Below are positions 25,829 through 34,572 of a stretch of DNA of 64,000 bases, in pieces (position 1 is the first letter of the stretch; every line of letters starts with the position of its first letter). The stretch lies in the NCBI RefSeq assembly GCF_015845845.1, contig NZ_LDIG01000062.1:1-64000 (forward strand), in the 5' to 3' direction. A program made the position numbers and the translations under genes. Below the pieces are notes generated by a model. The model was given only the letters and a program-made list of their open reading frames with translations. It searched no databases and was not told where the DNA came from. This DNA is from Paenibacillus dendritiformis (GTDB taxonomy: Bacteria > Bacillota > Bacilli > Paenibacillales > Paenibacillaceae).

Positions 25829-26529
25829 AGGGCTTGCTCATCCTCCCAGGTCACGTTCAGCCGGTAGCCGACGCCGCGCACCGTCTCCAGGGCGTCATCG
25901 ATGCCGAGCTCCGCCAGCTTCTTGCGGACCCGCGTAATATTGACGCTAAGCGTATTGTCATCGACGAACGAGTCATCCCATAGCTTGTCCAGAATCAGCT
26001 CCCGGGTGACGGCGCGGGGACAGCGCTCCAGCAGCGTCTCGAATAGAATCGCTTCCTTCTTCGTCAGCATAATCGTCTTCTCGCCCAGACGCACCTCCAG
26101 CCGCTCGGGATAGAGCGCCAGCCCGTACCGTTCCAGCGTGCGCTCATCCGCCTTGACCGCATAATCGCCGTATACCCGCCGCAGCGTGCTGCGAATCTTC
26201 GCCAGTACAATCTCCGAGTGGAACGGCTTCGTAATATAATCATCCGCCCCGTTCTCCAACGCCATCACTTGATCCATCTCTCCGCTTCGGGCCGAGATGA
26301 ACAGGATCGGACAGGTCGAGACGGTGCGGATCTGGCGGCACCAATAATAACCATCGAAGCTGGGCAGATTGACGTCCAGCAGGACGACATGCGGCTGAAC
26401 GTCCCGGAATTGATCGAGCACCCGATCGAACTTGTCGACGATAATGCCTTTGTCACCGTATTTTTCAATATGAGATTGCAATAATTGCGCGATTTTCGGA
26501 TCGTCTTCCACGATCATGATTTTATACAA
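25825..26529 (-). CDS. BceR-type OmpR-family response regulator
   Basis: About 234 residues: receiver domain with VEDD near the N-terminus, phospho-acceptor Asp in VVLLDVNLP (about 54) and Lys in ITKPF, then an OmpR winged helix (LTKKEAILFETLL, VDDNTLSVNITRVRKKL, VRGVGYRL). It should activate the bceAB-like genes after phosphorylation by the partner kinase. A TTG start at 26529 gives the usual family N-terminus (xYKIMIVEDD) with GGAG eight bases before it; a TTG two codons upstream is too close to the site. Confidence 0.9.
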   Translation of the reverse strand: MYKIMIVEDDPKIAQLLQSHIEKYGDKGIIVDKFDRVLDQFRDVQPHVVLLDVNLPSFDGYYWCRQIRTVSTCPILFISARSGEMDQVMALENGADDYITKPFHSEIVLAKIRSTLRRVYGDYAVKADERTLERYGLALYPERLEVRLGEKTIMLTKKEAILFETLLERCPRAVTRELILDKLWDDSFVDDNTLSVNITRVRKKLAELGIDDALETVRGVGYRLNVTWEDEQAL

Positions 26530-26786
26530 GTTCAATGCTCCTTCCTTCCATGCCGCGCGGCCTGTGCCGGGGCATTTGCTTGCGATTCGCTCCGAACCAA
26601 GAACGAACCGAATGTAGCATATACGAAGCGAGAAATCAATCGGTTGCGCTCCTCCTTCAGACTCTTTTCGGCGGCCGGAGAGGCGAACTTACTTGACAAC
26701 ATCGCCCATTTTGGAACATGATATGTGAGTCTATTATCTTATCAATATTCCCGTTGAAGTTATTAATCGGAGCGAGAGGTAGAACG

Positions 26787-27707
26787 ATGCATAACCTGAG
26801 TCCCTATATCACTATGAAGCGGTCGGAATGGGCCCGCTTGAACGGCCAATCCCATCTGTCGGTGACCGCCGAACAGTTCAATCAGTTGAAGGGATTGAAC
26901 GAGCGTATCGCCCTGGACGAACTGGAGGAGGTCTATCTTCCGCTGGCGAAGCTCCTTCATATCTACGTGACCGCGGCGCAGCATTTGAAGGCGTCGTCGT
27001 CTTCCTTCCTGGGCACCGCCACCGATAACGTGCCTTATATTATCGGTATTGCCGGCAGCGTCGCTGCAGGAAAGAGCACGACCGCCCGGCTTCTCCAGGC
27101 GCTGCTGTCCCAATATGAAGAACACCCCCGCGTCGACATCGTGACGACGGACGGCTTCCTGTACCCGAACCGGACGCTCGAGGAACGGGGCATGATGAAT
27201 AAGAAAGGCTTTCCCGAGAGCTACGATACGAAGCGGCTCCTTCGCTTCCTGATGGATATCAAGTCAGGCGTGAGCGAGGTGCATGCGCCGGTCTATTCGC
27301 ATCTGTTCTATGACATCGTGCCCGAAGAGCGCATTGCCGTGTGCCAGCCGGATATTCTTATCGTCGAAGGCATCAACGTGCTGCAGGTCAGCAAGGAAGC
27401 GAGCGTGTTCGTCAGCGACTTTTTCGATTTCTCCATCTATGTCGACGCGCGGGAGCATGACCTGGAGACATGGTATATTGAGCGCTTTCTCCTGCTGCGG
27501 GACACCGCCTTCCGCAATCCGGATTCCTACTTCCACCGCTATGCCGGCTTGACCGAGGAAGAAGCGGTTCAGCGGGCGAAGAACATCTGGCGGGACATCA
27601 ATCAGGTCAATCTGGTCGAAAATATACTGCCTACCCGCTACCGCGCCAAGCTCATATTAAGCAAAGCCGCCGATCATCGGATCCGCGACATTCTTTTGCG
27701 TAAATAA
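26787..27707 (+). CDS. coaA: Pantothenate kinase type I
   Basis: A 306-residue enzyme that phosphorylates pantothenate, the committed step of coenzyme A synthesis. The P-loop GSVAAGKST (about 90-98) is followed by [12 protein letters not shown] (the Asp that binds the substrate), [14 protein letters not shown] and the C-terminal YFHRYAGL and [13 protein letters not shown] motifs of the prokaryotic type I family. The start at ATG 26787 follows GAGAGGT; the frame extends upstream with no site. It is expressed as a single gene with its own terminator. Confidence 0.93.
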   Translation: MHNLSPYITMKRSEWARLNGQSHLSVTAEQFNQLKGLNERIALDELEEVYLPLAKLLHIYVTAAQHLKASSSSFLGTATDNVPYIIGIAGSVAAGKSTTARLLQALLSQYEEHPRVDIVTTDGFLYPNRTLEERGMMNKKGFPESYDTKRLLRFLMDIKSGVSEVHAPVYSHLFYDIVPEERIAVCQPDILIVEGINVLQVSKEASVFVSDFFDFSIYVDAREHDLETWYIERFLLLRDTAFRNPDSYFHRYAGLTEEEAVQRAKNIWRDINQVNLVENILPTRYRAKLILSKAADHRIRDILLRK

Positions 27708-27749
27708 GATCATGATATGCCTCCCCGGATATTCATCCGGCCAGACAAG

Positions 27750-27776
27750 AGCAGCCCGCTTGAAGGGCTGCTTTTG
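27750..27776 (+). terminator. Terminator of coaA
   Basis: AGCAGCCC and GGGCTGCT arms with a 7-base loop are followed by TTTTG, about 45 bases after the coaA stop. Confidence 0.85.
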
Positions 27777-27991
27777 TTGTTCAAAGCGCCCTTCCTTCCA
27801 GCGCGGAGCTCCCGCTATGCCCCGGCTGGCCAAATCCGCTCCGCCTTCGCTTCTGTCCGGCACGCTTCATCCCTGCCGCGGCTGCGGCGAATCGCCGAAT
27901 GCCCGCGGCTGCCTCCCGCTTTTTTGCAGCAGGCGCGGATTTGTATTATGATCGTACACATCATCCGCATGTTGCGCAGGAGGCTTGGACC

Positions 27992-28519
27992 ATGTTTGAT
28001 CCTACGATTTTCGACAATCTGAAGGTCGTGCTGGAAGGCAAAATCTATGATGTGGATCAGGAAGGAAAATGGCTCGTCATCGGTCGGGAGGATCTGATCG
28101 ATCTCGCCAGGTTCGGGCGGACCTTCTGCATGCGCGTGCAGCGGCCCGGGGAGGCCTGCACCGCCGCATTGACGCTTGCGAGCGGATTGGCCGATTTCGC
28201 CGCCGAGCTGCGGGGCCTGCGGCTTGTCGGGAAAGAGCCGGGCGCCCGGCTGGAGCTCTCCTTCGAGCTGGCGGGCGATTATACGGCGCGGGCGGGGGAG
28301 ATGGGAGGACGGTTGGCCTCCATCTGGGGCGACGCCGTCATCATGCGGCAGGAACGGACGATTCCCGTCCCTCCTCGGATCGGGGCAGCTTCCGCCGCGG
28401 ACGAAGGGATGCATCGCATCGTGCTGACGTTCAGGCAGCCCATCGACGAGCGTCATCTGGGCGAGCTGGGCGCCCTCGTCATGCAGACGCTCGATTCGCT
28501 TCGGCTTCTCGGCGAATAG
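27992..28519 (+). CDS. Hypothetical cytosolic protein
   Basis: A 175-residue protein starting at ATG after AGGAGG. It has no membrane segment, signal peptide or clear catalytic motif. The sequence begins with a beta-rich part (NLKVVLEGKIYDVD, KWLVIGREDLIDL) and ends with FRQPIDERHLGELGALVMQTLDSLRLL. It looks like a conserved Bacillales protein with internal repeats of beta-strand pattern, but I cannot assign a family. A GC-rich hairpin (GGGGGC/GCCCCC, about 28525-28542) right after the stop may end the transcript. Confidence 0.75.
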   Translation: MFDPTIFDNLKVVLEGKIYDVDQEGKWLVIGREDLIDLARFGRTFCMRVQRPGEACTAALTLASGLADFAAELRGLRLVGKEPGARLELSFELAGDYTARAGEMGGRLASIWGDAVIMRQERTIPVPPRIGAASAADEGMHRIVLTFRQPIDERHLGELGALVMQTLDSLRLLGE

Positions 28520-28698
28520 CTTGCAGGGGGCGTTCATGCCCCCCGCATTCGCGGCCGCTCAGGCTCAAGACCAAGGAGCGAGCCGCTGGCCGGGTCGAAG
28601 GCGCCCGCGAGCCGGATCGCCAGAGCCAATCGCGGCGATCATGCACAGGACGGATCTGCATTGTTGCGGCTCCGCCCTTTTCGCGTGCAGATGACATG

Positions 28699-29091
28699 TT
28701 ATTTGTTCTTCCACTTATACAATGGGTAATAATAGCCGACTTCCCGTCCCATCAGCTCGCATAACTTGACTACCCGCTCCGGGTTCGGCACGCTGCCTTC
28801 GAATACCCACTTCTCTGCCGTTCGCTGAGTCACGCCGCAATATTGGGCGATGTCGGCCGTTCGCAATTTCAGGCGGATCATATCCTCGTAGAGGCGCTTG
28901 TCATTCAAGCCGCTTTTGAGCTTGCGCTGGATCGGATACTCCCGGAACCCTTTCGGCTCGGGCTTGCGGCGCATCGCTTTGCAGCGCTGACATAAGTATT
29001 GGGAAGATGCATTCCCGCACTGTGCGCATAGTCCCTTGCGTCTTCTCTCTTGCCTTAGCTGTCTCATGGATGTTTTTGCACAAAAAGACAT
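28699..29091 (-). CDS. Small zinc-ribbon plus helix-turn-helix protein
   Basis: About 130 residues. The N-terminal part has CAQCGN and CQRC, four cysteines able to hold a zinc ion. The C-terminal half contains a helix-turn-helix of Cro/C1 type (LRTADIAQYCGVTQRTAEKWVFEG, about 78-100) followed by PNPERVVKLCELMG, a region seen in plasmid and phage-like regulators. It could be a DNA-binding regulator. The start at 29091 places AAGGAG eleven bases upstream; an ATG three codons earlier is too close to the site. Confidence 0.75.
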   Translation of the reverse strand: MSFCAKTSMRQLRQERRRKGLCAQCGNASSQYLCQRCKAMRRKPEPKGFREYPIQRKLKSGLNDKRLYEDMIRLKLRTADIAQYCGVTQRTAEKWVFEGSVPNPERVVKLCELMGREVGYYYPLYKWKNK

Positions 29092-29630
29092 GATGCCCAT
29101 TGCTCCTTACAACGAAATAATTCAGCAGATTCTGCCAACTCACGGCTGTCCTGTACTGATATTAAATGGATTTTGCATGTGGGACAACCGACAAATGCTG
29201 ACAATTGCCGGCATGCCGTCAAACGCAAAAGCGGCTGCCCAAAGGCAACCGCCGGAGAATAACCCCACGATGTATACGTCCGGAAATTGTATTTTTTAAG
29301 CAAAAGAGAAGATGGAGGCGGGAATGAGGGCGGCGGGACGAGCCGCGAAAGTGGGTTGAAGCGGCGAATCCTGCAATTGTGCAGGAATTTACGCTATTTC
29401 AGCCGTTATCGGATGCCATTCCTGCAAAAGCGCATCATTTGCGCGGATTTTTGCTTTCCATCCCTGGGTATGGATTAAATTTATGTCATTTTGCAGCAAT
29501 TTTGGCAACGGAACCAACGTCACCAGGAAAAACGGTAATTTCGCAGCTTTTTCGGCAAAGCGAGCTGTCAGAAGCAGGGCGGGACTGTCTCACTGAGACA
29601 CCCCCTATTCGATGCAGTATTGTGATGATA
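29092..29630. other. 540-base gap with dispersed element copy 2
   Basis: No coding region with a start signal is visible on either strand. The left part (29100-29330) is AT-rich and should carry the promoter of the zinc-ribbon/HTH gene. A GCCGGAGAAT-type segment near 29245 has no clear meaning. The right part is filled by copy 2 of the dispersed element. Confidence 0.6.
29366..29606 (+). repeat. Dispersed intergenic element, copy 2
   Basis: The exact 20-mer shared with copy 1 lies at 29418-29437, followed by aligned sequence (CGGATTTTTGCTTTCCATCC against CCGATTTTTCCTTTCAATCC). Later, AATTTCGCAGCTTTTTCGGCAAAGCGAGC corresponds to the copy 1 segment near 530-557. The copy is preceded by a hairpin (TCCTGCA/TGCAGGA, 29369-29386) and ends with a TGTCTCA/TGAGACA hairpin (about 29586-29600), analogous to the 12-bp-stem hairpin at 1065-1106. 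Here the two parts are adjacent, without the purine-rich tract. Confidence 0.6.
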
Positions 29631-30554
29631 TTATTGCTGCTGGCGGGATACGCAGAACAGCGCAATCCAGATTAATACGAAGCCAACCACCTGCGCCACG
29701 GTCACAATTTCATGGAAGACCAGCCAGTTCATCAGCATTCCGACCAACGGGAAGGAGAGCTCCGCGAGCGTCGCATACGAAGCCTTCGTGACGGCCAGGC
29801 CGCGGTAATACAACAGCAGGCTCAGCAGACCCGGCAGCAGCGCTTGCAGCAAAATGTAGAAGGTCAGCATTCCCCACTCGCCCGAGGGGATATCCCAGCT
29901 CGGATGCTCATTCCAGGTGATGACGAACAATAACGGCAGGCCAAGCGCGAAGCGGAGCGCCGTAACGGTCTCATACTTCATCCGGTTCAGCAGCAATCGG
30001 CCCATGACGGTCGATCCGCCCCACAGGAAGGCCGCGCCGAGCGCCAGCAGGCTGCTTACGCCGATGACCTCGCGCACATGGCCGATCGGCAAGGTCCAGC
30101 CGAATGTGAGCAGATAGGTGCCGGCTACCGCCAGCATCAGCAGCAGCCCGAAGCCGCGCGGCAGACTCTCCCGCAGGAGAATGCGCGCCAGCAGGATGGC
30201 GAACAGCGGCTGCAGCTTCTGCAGCAGAAGCACCGCATTCGGATTGCCGATAGCGAATGCGTCCGTGAACATAATGGTCGCGACGACGGATCCGCCCCAG
30301 GAGAGGAAGAGCAGCGCCACAAGATGCCGCCAGGTGATGCTCTTCAGCTCATGGCGGTTCACCCACAATACCGGCGCCGCGAACAGCAGCAGAATAAGAT
30401 GTTCAATTAAAACGATCTGTGTGGATGTCAAATAATCCAGCACGAAAATGCGGAAGAGCGGTCCGATCCCCCACAGAGCGGCACCCAGCACGACGTACCA
30501 GATCCCTTTGGATGCGCGGGCCACACCATGTCCCGACTGCAATGCTTCGTCCAT
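29631..30554 (-). CDS. EamA/DMT-family transporter controlled by an FMN riboswitch, probable riboflavin importer
   Basis: About 307 residues with ten predicted helices arranged as two EamA repeats (about 18-150 and 165-300). The second repeat has the RFALGLP and LAELSFPLVGMLMNWLVFHE motifs of the family. General EamA proteins move amino acids or metabolites, but the FMN riboswitch in the leader indicates riboflavin uptake, as predicted for ImpX and shown for RibN in other bacteria. No rib biosynthesis gene is in the window. The ATG chosen has GGAGGT eight bases before it; a TTG two codons earlier is weaker. Confidence 0.85.
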   Translation of the reverse strand: MDEALQSGHGVARASKGIWYVVLGAALWGIGPLFRIFVLDYLTSTQIVLIEHLILLLFAAPVLWVNRHELKSITWRHLVALLFLSWGGSVVATIMFTDAFAIGNPNAVLLLQKLQPLFAILLARILLRESLPRGFGLLLMLAVAGTYLLTFGWTLPIGHVREVIGVSSLLALGAAFLWGGSTVMGRLLLNRMKYETVTALRFALGLPLLFVITWNEHPSWDIPSGEWGMLTFYILLQALLPGLLSLLLYYRGLAVTKASYATLAELSFPLVGMLMNWLVFHEIVTVAQVVGFVLIWIALFCVSRQQQ

Positions 30555-30594
30555 ATTCAATAACCTCCACGGTCGTTGAACAGGATCTAGGCCT

Positions 30595-30601
30595 AAGAAG
30601 A
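30595..30601 (-). promoter_or_regulatory. Possible alternative pairing partner of the riboswitch
   Basis: On the minus strand this reads TCTTCTT and is complementary to AAGAAGA in the 3' strand of the riboswitch P1 stem (30672-30678). The alternative helix would form when FMN is absent. A TTCAA/TTGAA pair flanks the ribosome-binding site further down. With no U-tract visible, translational control is more likely than termination. Confidence 0.4.
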
Positions 30602-30669
30602 CTTACTTCGCCAATGATCATATGTGGTTAAGATGACATGCAACGTACACCACGTAAATCGGGATAAGC

Positions 30670-30811
30670 GATCTTCTTCCATCCGGACTATACCGTCGGC
30701 TTTGGCTTTGCACCAAATCAGTCGCCGCTTGGGACAGCGGCGAGTCGCGGGCTCGGGCTGGTCAACAGCGCCTTACCGCCGGTCAGGAATTGCACCTGGC
30801 CCTGAAGATCC
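30670..30811 (-). ncRNA. FMN riboswitch (RFN element)
   Basis: On the minus strand the aptamer opens with GATCTTCAGGGCCAGGTGCAA and closes with GAAGAAGATC, forming P1. The conserved blocks are all present in order: GCAATTCCTGACCGGCGGTAA, AGCCCGCGA, a variable GCCGCTG...CAAGCGGC stem, GATTTGGTGCAA, and AAAGCCGACGGTATAGTC then CGGATGG. Only the EamA gene lies downstream on this strand, about 115 bases away. It should lower transporter expression when FMN is abundant. Confidence 0.95.
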
Positions 30812-30921
30812 TCATTCAAATCATTCGTAGGCATGTCCCTTGCGGCAACCATGCCCCGTTCTTCATTATAACTTGAATTATCCGCACATCAACTGAAAAT
30901 TTCGTGTCACTCCGCAGACGC

Positions 30922-30954
30922 AAAAGGGGCACGCGCAGCAGAACGCGTGCCCCT
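30922..30954 (-). terminator. Terminator of the sigma factor gene
   Basis: GGGGCACGCG and CGCGTGCCCC form a 10-bp perfect stem with an 8-base loop, followed by TTTTG on the minus strand, about 50 bases after the stop. Confidence 0.85.
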
Positions 30955-31004
30955 CGGGAGCATATCATATCTTATAATTGCATATTGGCGGCAATGTCGC
31001 CCGC

Positions 31005-31883
31005 TTATTCGAGGAAATCCTTCAACCGTTTGCTGCGGCTCGGATGTCTTAATTTGCGCAGCGCCTTTGCCTCGATCTGCCGGATTCGCTCGCGGGTCAC
31101 CCCGAATTCGTGGCCTACCTCCTCAAGCGTCCGGGTGCGGCCGTCATCCAGGCCGAAGCGGAGACGCAGCACATTCTGCTCCCGCTCGGTCAGCGTGTCG
31201 AGCACATCCTCCAGTTGAACCTTCAACAGCTCATAAGCCGCGGCATCCGCTGGCGCCAGCGCCTCCTGATCCTCGATGAAATCTCCCAGGCTGGAGTCGT
31301 TCTCGTCGCCGACAGGAGTTTCTATCGAGACCGGCTCCTGGCCGATCTTCATAATCTCCCGCACTTTATCCGGCGTAATCTCCATTTTGACCGCGATCTC
31401 TTCCGGCGTCGGCTCCCGGCCGAACTCCTGCAGCAGTTCCTTCGAGATCCGGTTGAGCTTGTTAATCGTCTCTACCATATGAACCGGAACCCGAATCGTC
31501 CGCGCCTGATCCGCGATCGATCGCGTAATCGCCTGTCGAATCCACCATGTCGCATACGTGCTGAACTTGTAGCCCTTCGTGTAGTCGAACTTGTCTACAG
31601 CCCGCATCAAGCCCATATTCCCCTCTTGAATCAGATCGAGCAGCATCATGCCCCGCCCGATATACCGTCTCGCAATACTGACGACCAGACGGAGATTCGC
31701 CTCCGCGAGCCTCTGCTTCGCCTCGGCATCTCCCTGGACGACCCGCTTGGCCAATTCGATCTCTTCCTCTGCGGTCAGCAGCGGTACGCGCCCTATCTCT
31801 TTTAAGTACATGCGCACAGGGTCATCGAGTTTGATCCCGGGTGGCAGCATCAGGTCGTACTCCTGTTGATCGTTCGTAAGCAT
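31005..31883 (-). CDS. rpoD: SigA-type sigma-70 factor lacking region 1.1
   Basis: A 292-residue sigma factor. Region 1.2 begins at about residue 14 ([19 protein letters not shown]), region 2 has [17 protein letters not shown] and regions 3 and 4 are complete, ending with [20 protein letters not shown] and the SigA C-terminus SKRLKDFLE. The DNA-binding parts match SigA almost perfectly, so it should recognise SigA-type promoters. SigA of Bacillales is about 370-380 residues with an N-terminal region 1.1 and lies next to dnaG; neither holds here. It is therefore probably a second, short SigA paralogue. GGGGGGA lies four bases before the ATG. Confidence 0.88.
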   Translation of the reverse strand: MLTNDQQEYDLMLPPGIKLDDPVRMYLKEIGRVPLLTAEEEIELAKRVVQGDAEAKQRLAEANLRLVVSIARRYIGRGMMLLDLIQEGNMGLMRAVDKFDYTKGYKFSTYATWWIRQAITRSIADQARTIRVPVHMVETINKLNRISKELLQEFGREPTPEEIAVKMEITPDKVREIMKIGQEPVSIETPVGDENDSSLGDFIEDQEALAPADAAAYELLKVQLEDVLDTLTEREQNVLRLRFGLDDGRTRTLEEVGHEFGVTRERIRQIEAKALRKLRHPSRSKRLKDFLE

Positions 31884-32225
31884 CCAATCCCCCCTGTAAC
31901 CCGCTAGCTGGAATGTCTATATTATTCTTGACACAATATGCCGAATGTGCTAAGATCAAAAATAAATGTGCACATAAACAATTGGCAACGGATAGTTTAT
32001 CATACTTTCGTGACACTTTCAATACATAATTGAAGAAGTGAACGATTTTCAATATCTGGCATTGTTATGTGTGTCTCTATCTCGACTTAATTGATAAGAA
32101 TGCTTCTCGTCGCGGGCGGGAAGTTTTTTTGATCCCTGCTCGAAAATAGTACGCAAATCAGCCCCCATCTATTCCCCGGATACGGAGAAAAGATGGGGGC
32201 TTGCCATTGTCTTTGTAAAATGAAG
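31884..32225. other. Upstream region of the sigma factor gene and terminal hairpin of the methyltransferase gene
   Basis: The AT-rich half next to the sigma gene must contain its promoter; a possible -10 (TATAGA on the minus strand, about 31916-31921) has only a weak -35. At 32158-32203 a long hairpin with AGCCCCCATCT and AGATGGGGGCT arms lies beyond the methyltransferase stop and can serve as a terminator. No gene is seen. Confidence 0.5.
32158..32203 (-). terminator. Hairpin after the methyltransferase gene
   Basis: The 11-base arms AGCCCCCATCT and AGATGGGGGCT enclose a 24-base loop. There is no strong U-tract on the minus strand, so its efficiency as a terminator is uncertain. Confidence 0.5.
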
Positions 32226-33143
32226 CTATAAGACCGAAGCACGGACGAAATGAGCGTGTTCGTATGCATAATAGCCGGCCGGCCGGTTCAGGAAGTACCG
32301 CTCCTGTATCGCCTCCGGAGACATCTGCTCCCGCAAATGCAAGCCGGCTTCACGCAGTTGTCCGGCGATGGCGGACGGTGCCAGCCCGGTCAGCATCGGC
32401 TCCCCGGCATGGCGGAGCATCTCCAGCATCCACCCGACCCGAACGGCGGCCCGTTCCGGGCGGAACGCCTCCGTGTCCCAATAGTCGAATACGATCTCGC
32501 TTCCGGCGGGACAGATACCGGCAATCATGCGCAGCGTCGCGAACGCGTCGTCCCGCGGCAAATAATGAATTACGCCAAGCCAACTGAAGAAGCTTGGCGC
32601 CTCCGAATCGAACCCCGCGGCGCGAAGAGCCTCATCCAGCCGCTGCCGGGTCAGATCGGCCGGGACGAACCGCGCATTCTGAGGGATGCGCCATCCCAAG
32701 TCGGCCAGGCGTTCTTGCTTGAAGGCCTGCGTCGCGGGATGATCGACCTCGAATACGTCCAATCGATCGGCAAGCTCCTTCCGCCTCCACAGAAACGTAT
32801 CCATGCCGGCTCCCAACACGACGTATTGTTTGACTCCCCGGCTCATCGCCTCCTCCAGCCTTTCCTCCGCGTACTTGGCCCGGCTAAGGAACAGCGAGGT
32901 CGGGAAGTAGTCACGGACCATACAGGCTACGGCGGCAGCCCGATCCGGCATGGCTGCGGCCCGATCAGGCAGCGTCGCCTCAAGCGCCTGCTCCATTGTC
33001 GCTTCGAACGCGACCAGTTCGTCCTTGCTCAGCAGCTTGCGCGCCCATTCATCCCGAAAAATGACGGGGTGATCATGCGCAGCGTGATGACCGCGCAGAA
33101 AGGCAGACATCAGGGCGGAACGTTTGATGTGGCTTGCTTCCAT
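32226..33143 (-). CDS. SAM-dependent methyltransferase, leucine carboxyl methyltransferase-like family
   Basis: A 305-residue protein of the bacterial family related to leucine carboxyl methyltransferases. It contains a class I SAM-binding motif YVVLGAGMDTFLWR (about 108-121), FEVDHPATQ as the acidic ribose-binding loop, FVPADL, and FFSWLGVIHYL near 195. A small duplicated segment (PDRAAA twice) is present near residue 60. AAGGAGG precedes the ATG. Members often act in secondary metabolism, but the substrate here is unknown. The gene stands alone. Confidence 0.85.
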   Translation of the reverse strand: MEASHIKRSALMSAFLRGHHAAHDHPVIFRDEWARKLLSKDELVAFEATMEQALEATLPDRAAAMPDRAAAVACMVRDYFPTSLFLSRAKYAEERLEEAMSRGVKQYVVLGAGMDTFLWRRKELADRLDVFEVDHPATQAFKQERLADLGWRIPQNARFVPADLTRQRLDEALRAAGFDSEAPSFFSWLGVIHYLPRDDAFATLRMIAGICPAGSEIVFDYWDTEAFRPERAAVRVGWMLEMLRHAGEPMLTGLAPSAIAGQLREAGLHLREQMSPEAIQERYFLNRPAGYYAYEHAHFVRASVL

Positions 33144-33228
33144 GGCAAATCGGCCTCCTTATCATGAAACTGGCAATGGCAGCTAATTACAAAGATACCA
33201 CACCGCGCAGCAATTGTATCCGATTGCA

Positions 33229-33540
33229 TTAGCGCAATCCCGTATCATGGAACCGGTTCTCGATCGTCTCCTTCATCAAGCCGCGAATCGCCTCAATTCC
33301 ATTCTCCTCCGCCTGCTTGGCTTGTGCGAATAATGCTATCTGTCCGCCGAGTTCGTCCTGTCCCGCGCCGACAATGTCATCCCATATCCGGGACACCTCC
33401 AAATAATGCGCGGCGATCCTGCCCGAATCCGGCAGCACGTGTTGCAGTTCGTTCATATACTGCGCAATATCCCGTTTGTACCCGGCATAGGCGGACAAGA
33501 CGCGCCAGGCCTCCGCAACTGATTTATCCTTACCGCAGCC
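33229..33540 (-). pseudogene. C-terminal remnant of a BtrH-like paralogue
   Basis: The frame (KDKSVAEAWRVLSAYAGYKRDIAQYM and then GQIALFAQAKQAEENGIEAIRGLM) resembles the C-terminal half of the gene just upstream (REIVSYLHDE, HAIAEAKKLDGEAIGLFREL), with the same pattern of Tyr and heptad-like helices. There is no ATG in this frame. An ATG with a good GGGGGAGG site at 33543 opens a different frame that ends after 29 codons, so the intact start is probably joined by a frameshift, or the N-terminal part has been lost. Confidence 0.5.
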
Positions 33541-33558
33541 ATCCTTCCTCCCCCTTTT

Positions 33559-34525
33559 TCATCTTGGAATATGGAATCCCCATCGCGGGATCGTCTCCCT
33601 TTTCGGATCCGGATACTGCCCCGACAATTCGCGGAACAGCCCGATCGCTTCCCCGTCCAGCTTCTTCGCTTCGGCGATCGCATGCTGCAGCGACACAAGC
33701 CGCTTCCGCACGACTCGTCTCTCTCCGCCCTGCACGGCGATGCATTCCGATGCATCCGCCAGAACGGAGATAAGCCGGTCATAGATGGGAACGGCCTCGC
33801 CCAAGCCGGGCAAGCTCCCGCATTCGTCATGCAGGTAGGAGACTATCTCGCGCCGGGAATGAATATAAGAATCGATGATATAGACGGCGCCGTATTCGTC
33901 ATAATCCCCCTGCCCCAAGCCGCGAATAAGAAAGTCATAAGCCAGCTCGCCGGAAGCAATCTCGGCGGACGGCGGCGTCTTGTAGGGGGTATCCCACTCC
34001 CGGATCGTAAGCCGCAGCGATTCCATCACCTGCTTCGAACGGTCTACCGTACCAGAACGGAGTGACATTCAATCCAAAGTTGTCATAAAGCAGGATTTGA
34101 CTGTCCGCAGACCAACCGTCCTGAATATAGAAGACCCGATCTTCATCGTCATACCCATGGATAACGCCTAATTCCGGGATCCAATAGATGACGCCCCTCC
34201 CCCGATCGAGACTCTCCTTCACCCATTGCACGGCATCTTGCTGATAGTAACGGAACGAAGGATGCCTCGTTCTGCCTCCGTTGCTGATCGTAAAAATGTT
34301 ATCAATCGCGGGATAGCGCTCGCTCCCCCACTGCCCATAGGCCGTAACCGACAGAGGCAGCAGTTCCTCATGCACAGAGAACTTGAACGCCATCCCGCTG
34401 AGTCCGGAGAGCAAATATTTCGGGCCGGCGAATCGGTTGGCTGCCGTCAAAATCGCGTACAGGCTGGCAGTGAACGACTTCGATTCCCGCTTCATCCGAA
34501 TTTGCTCCAAATAGATACTTGACAC
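33559..34525 (-). pseudogene. BtrH N-terminal-domain-like (cysteine peptidase-fold) protein, frameshifted
   Basis: Two overlapping frames complement each other. The first (GTG at 34525 after GGGAGG) encodes about 160 residues ending at NVTPFWYG. The second continues as DRSKQVMESLRLTIREWDTPYKT to HIPR. Removing one G of the CC/GG pair at 34047-34048 restores a continuous protein of about 320 residues. The pattern with WVKESLDRGRGVIYWIPELGVIHGYDDE resembles the papain-like BtrH/C39 fold that in butirosin synthesis transfers acyl groups. It lies directly downstream of the WYL regulator remnant. Confidence 0.65.
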
Positions 34526-34572
34526 CGTATCCCTCCCTTGCCGATGCATCGGCTTCCTTCCCATTCAACAGC

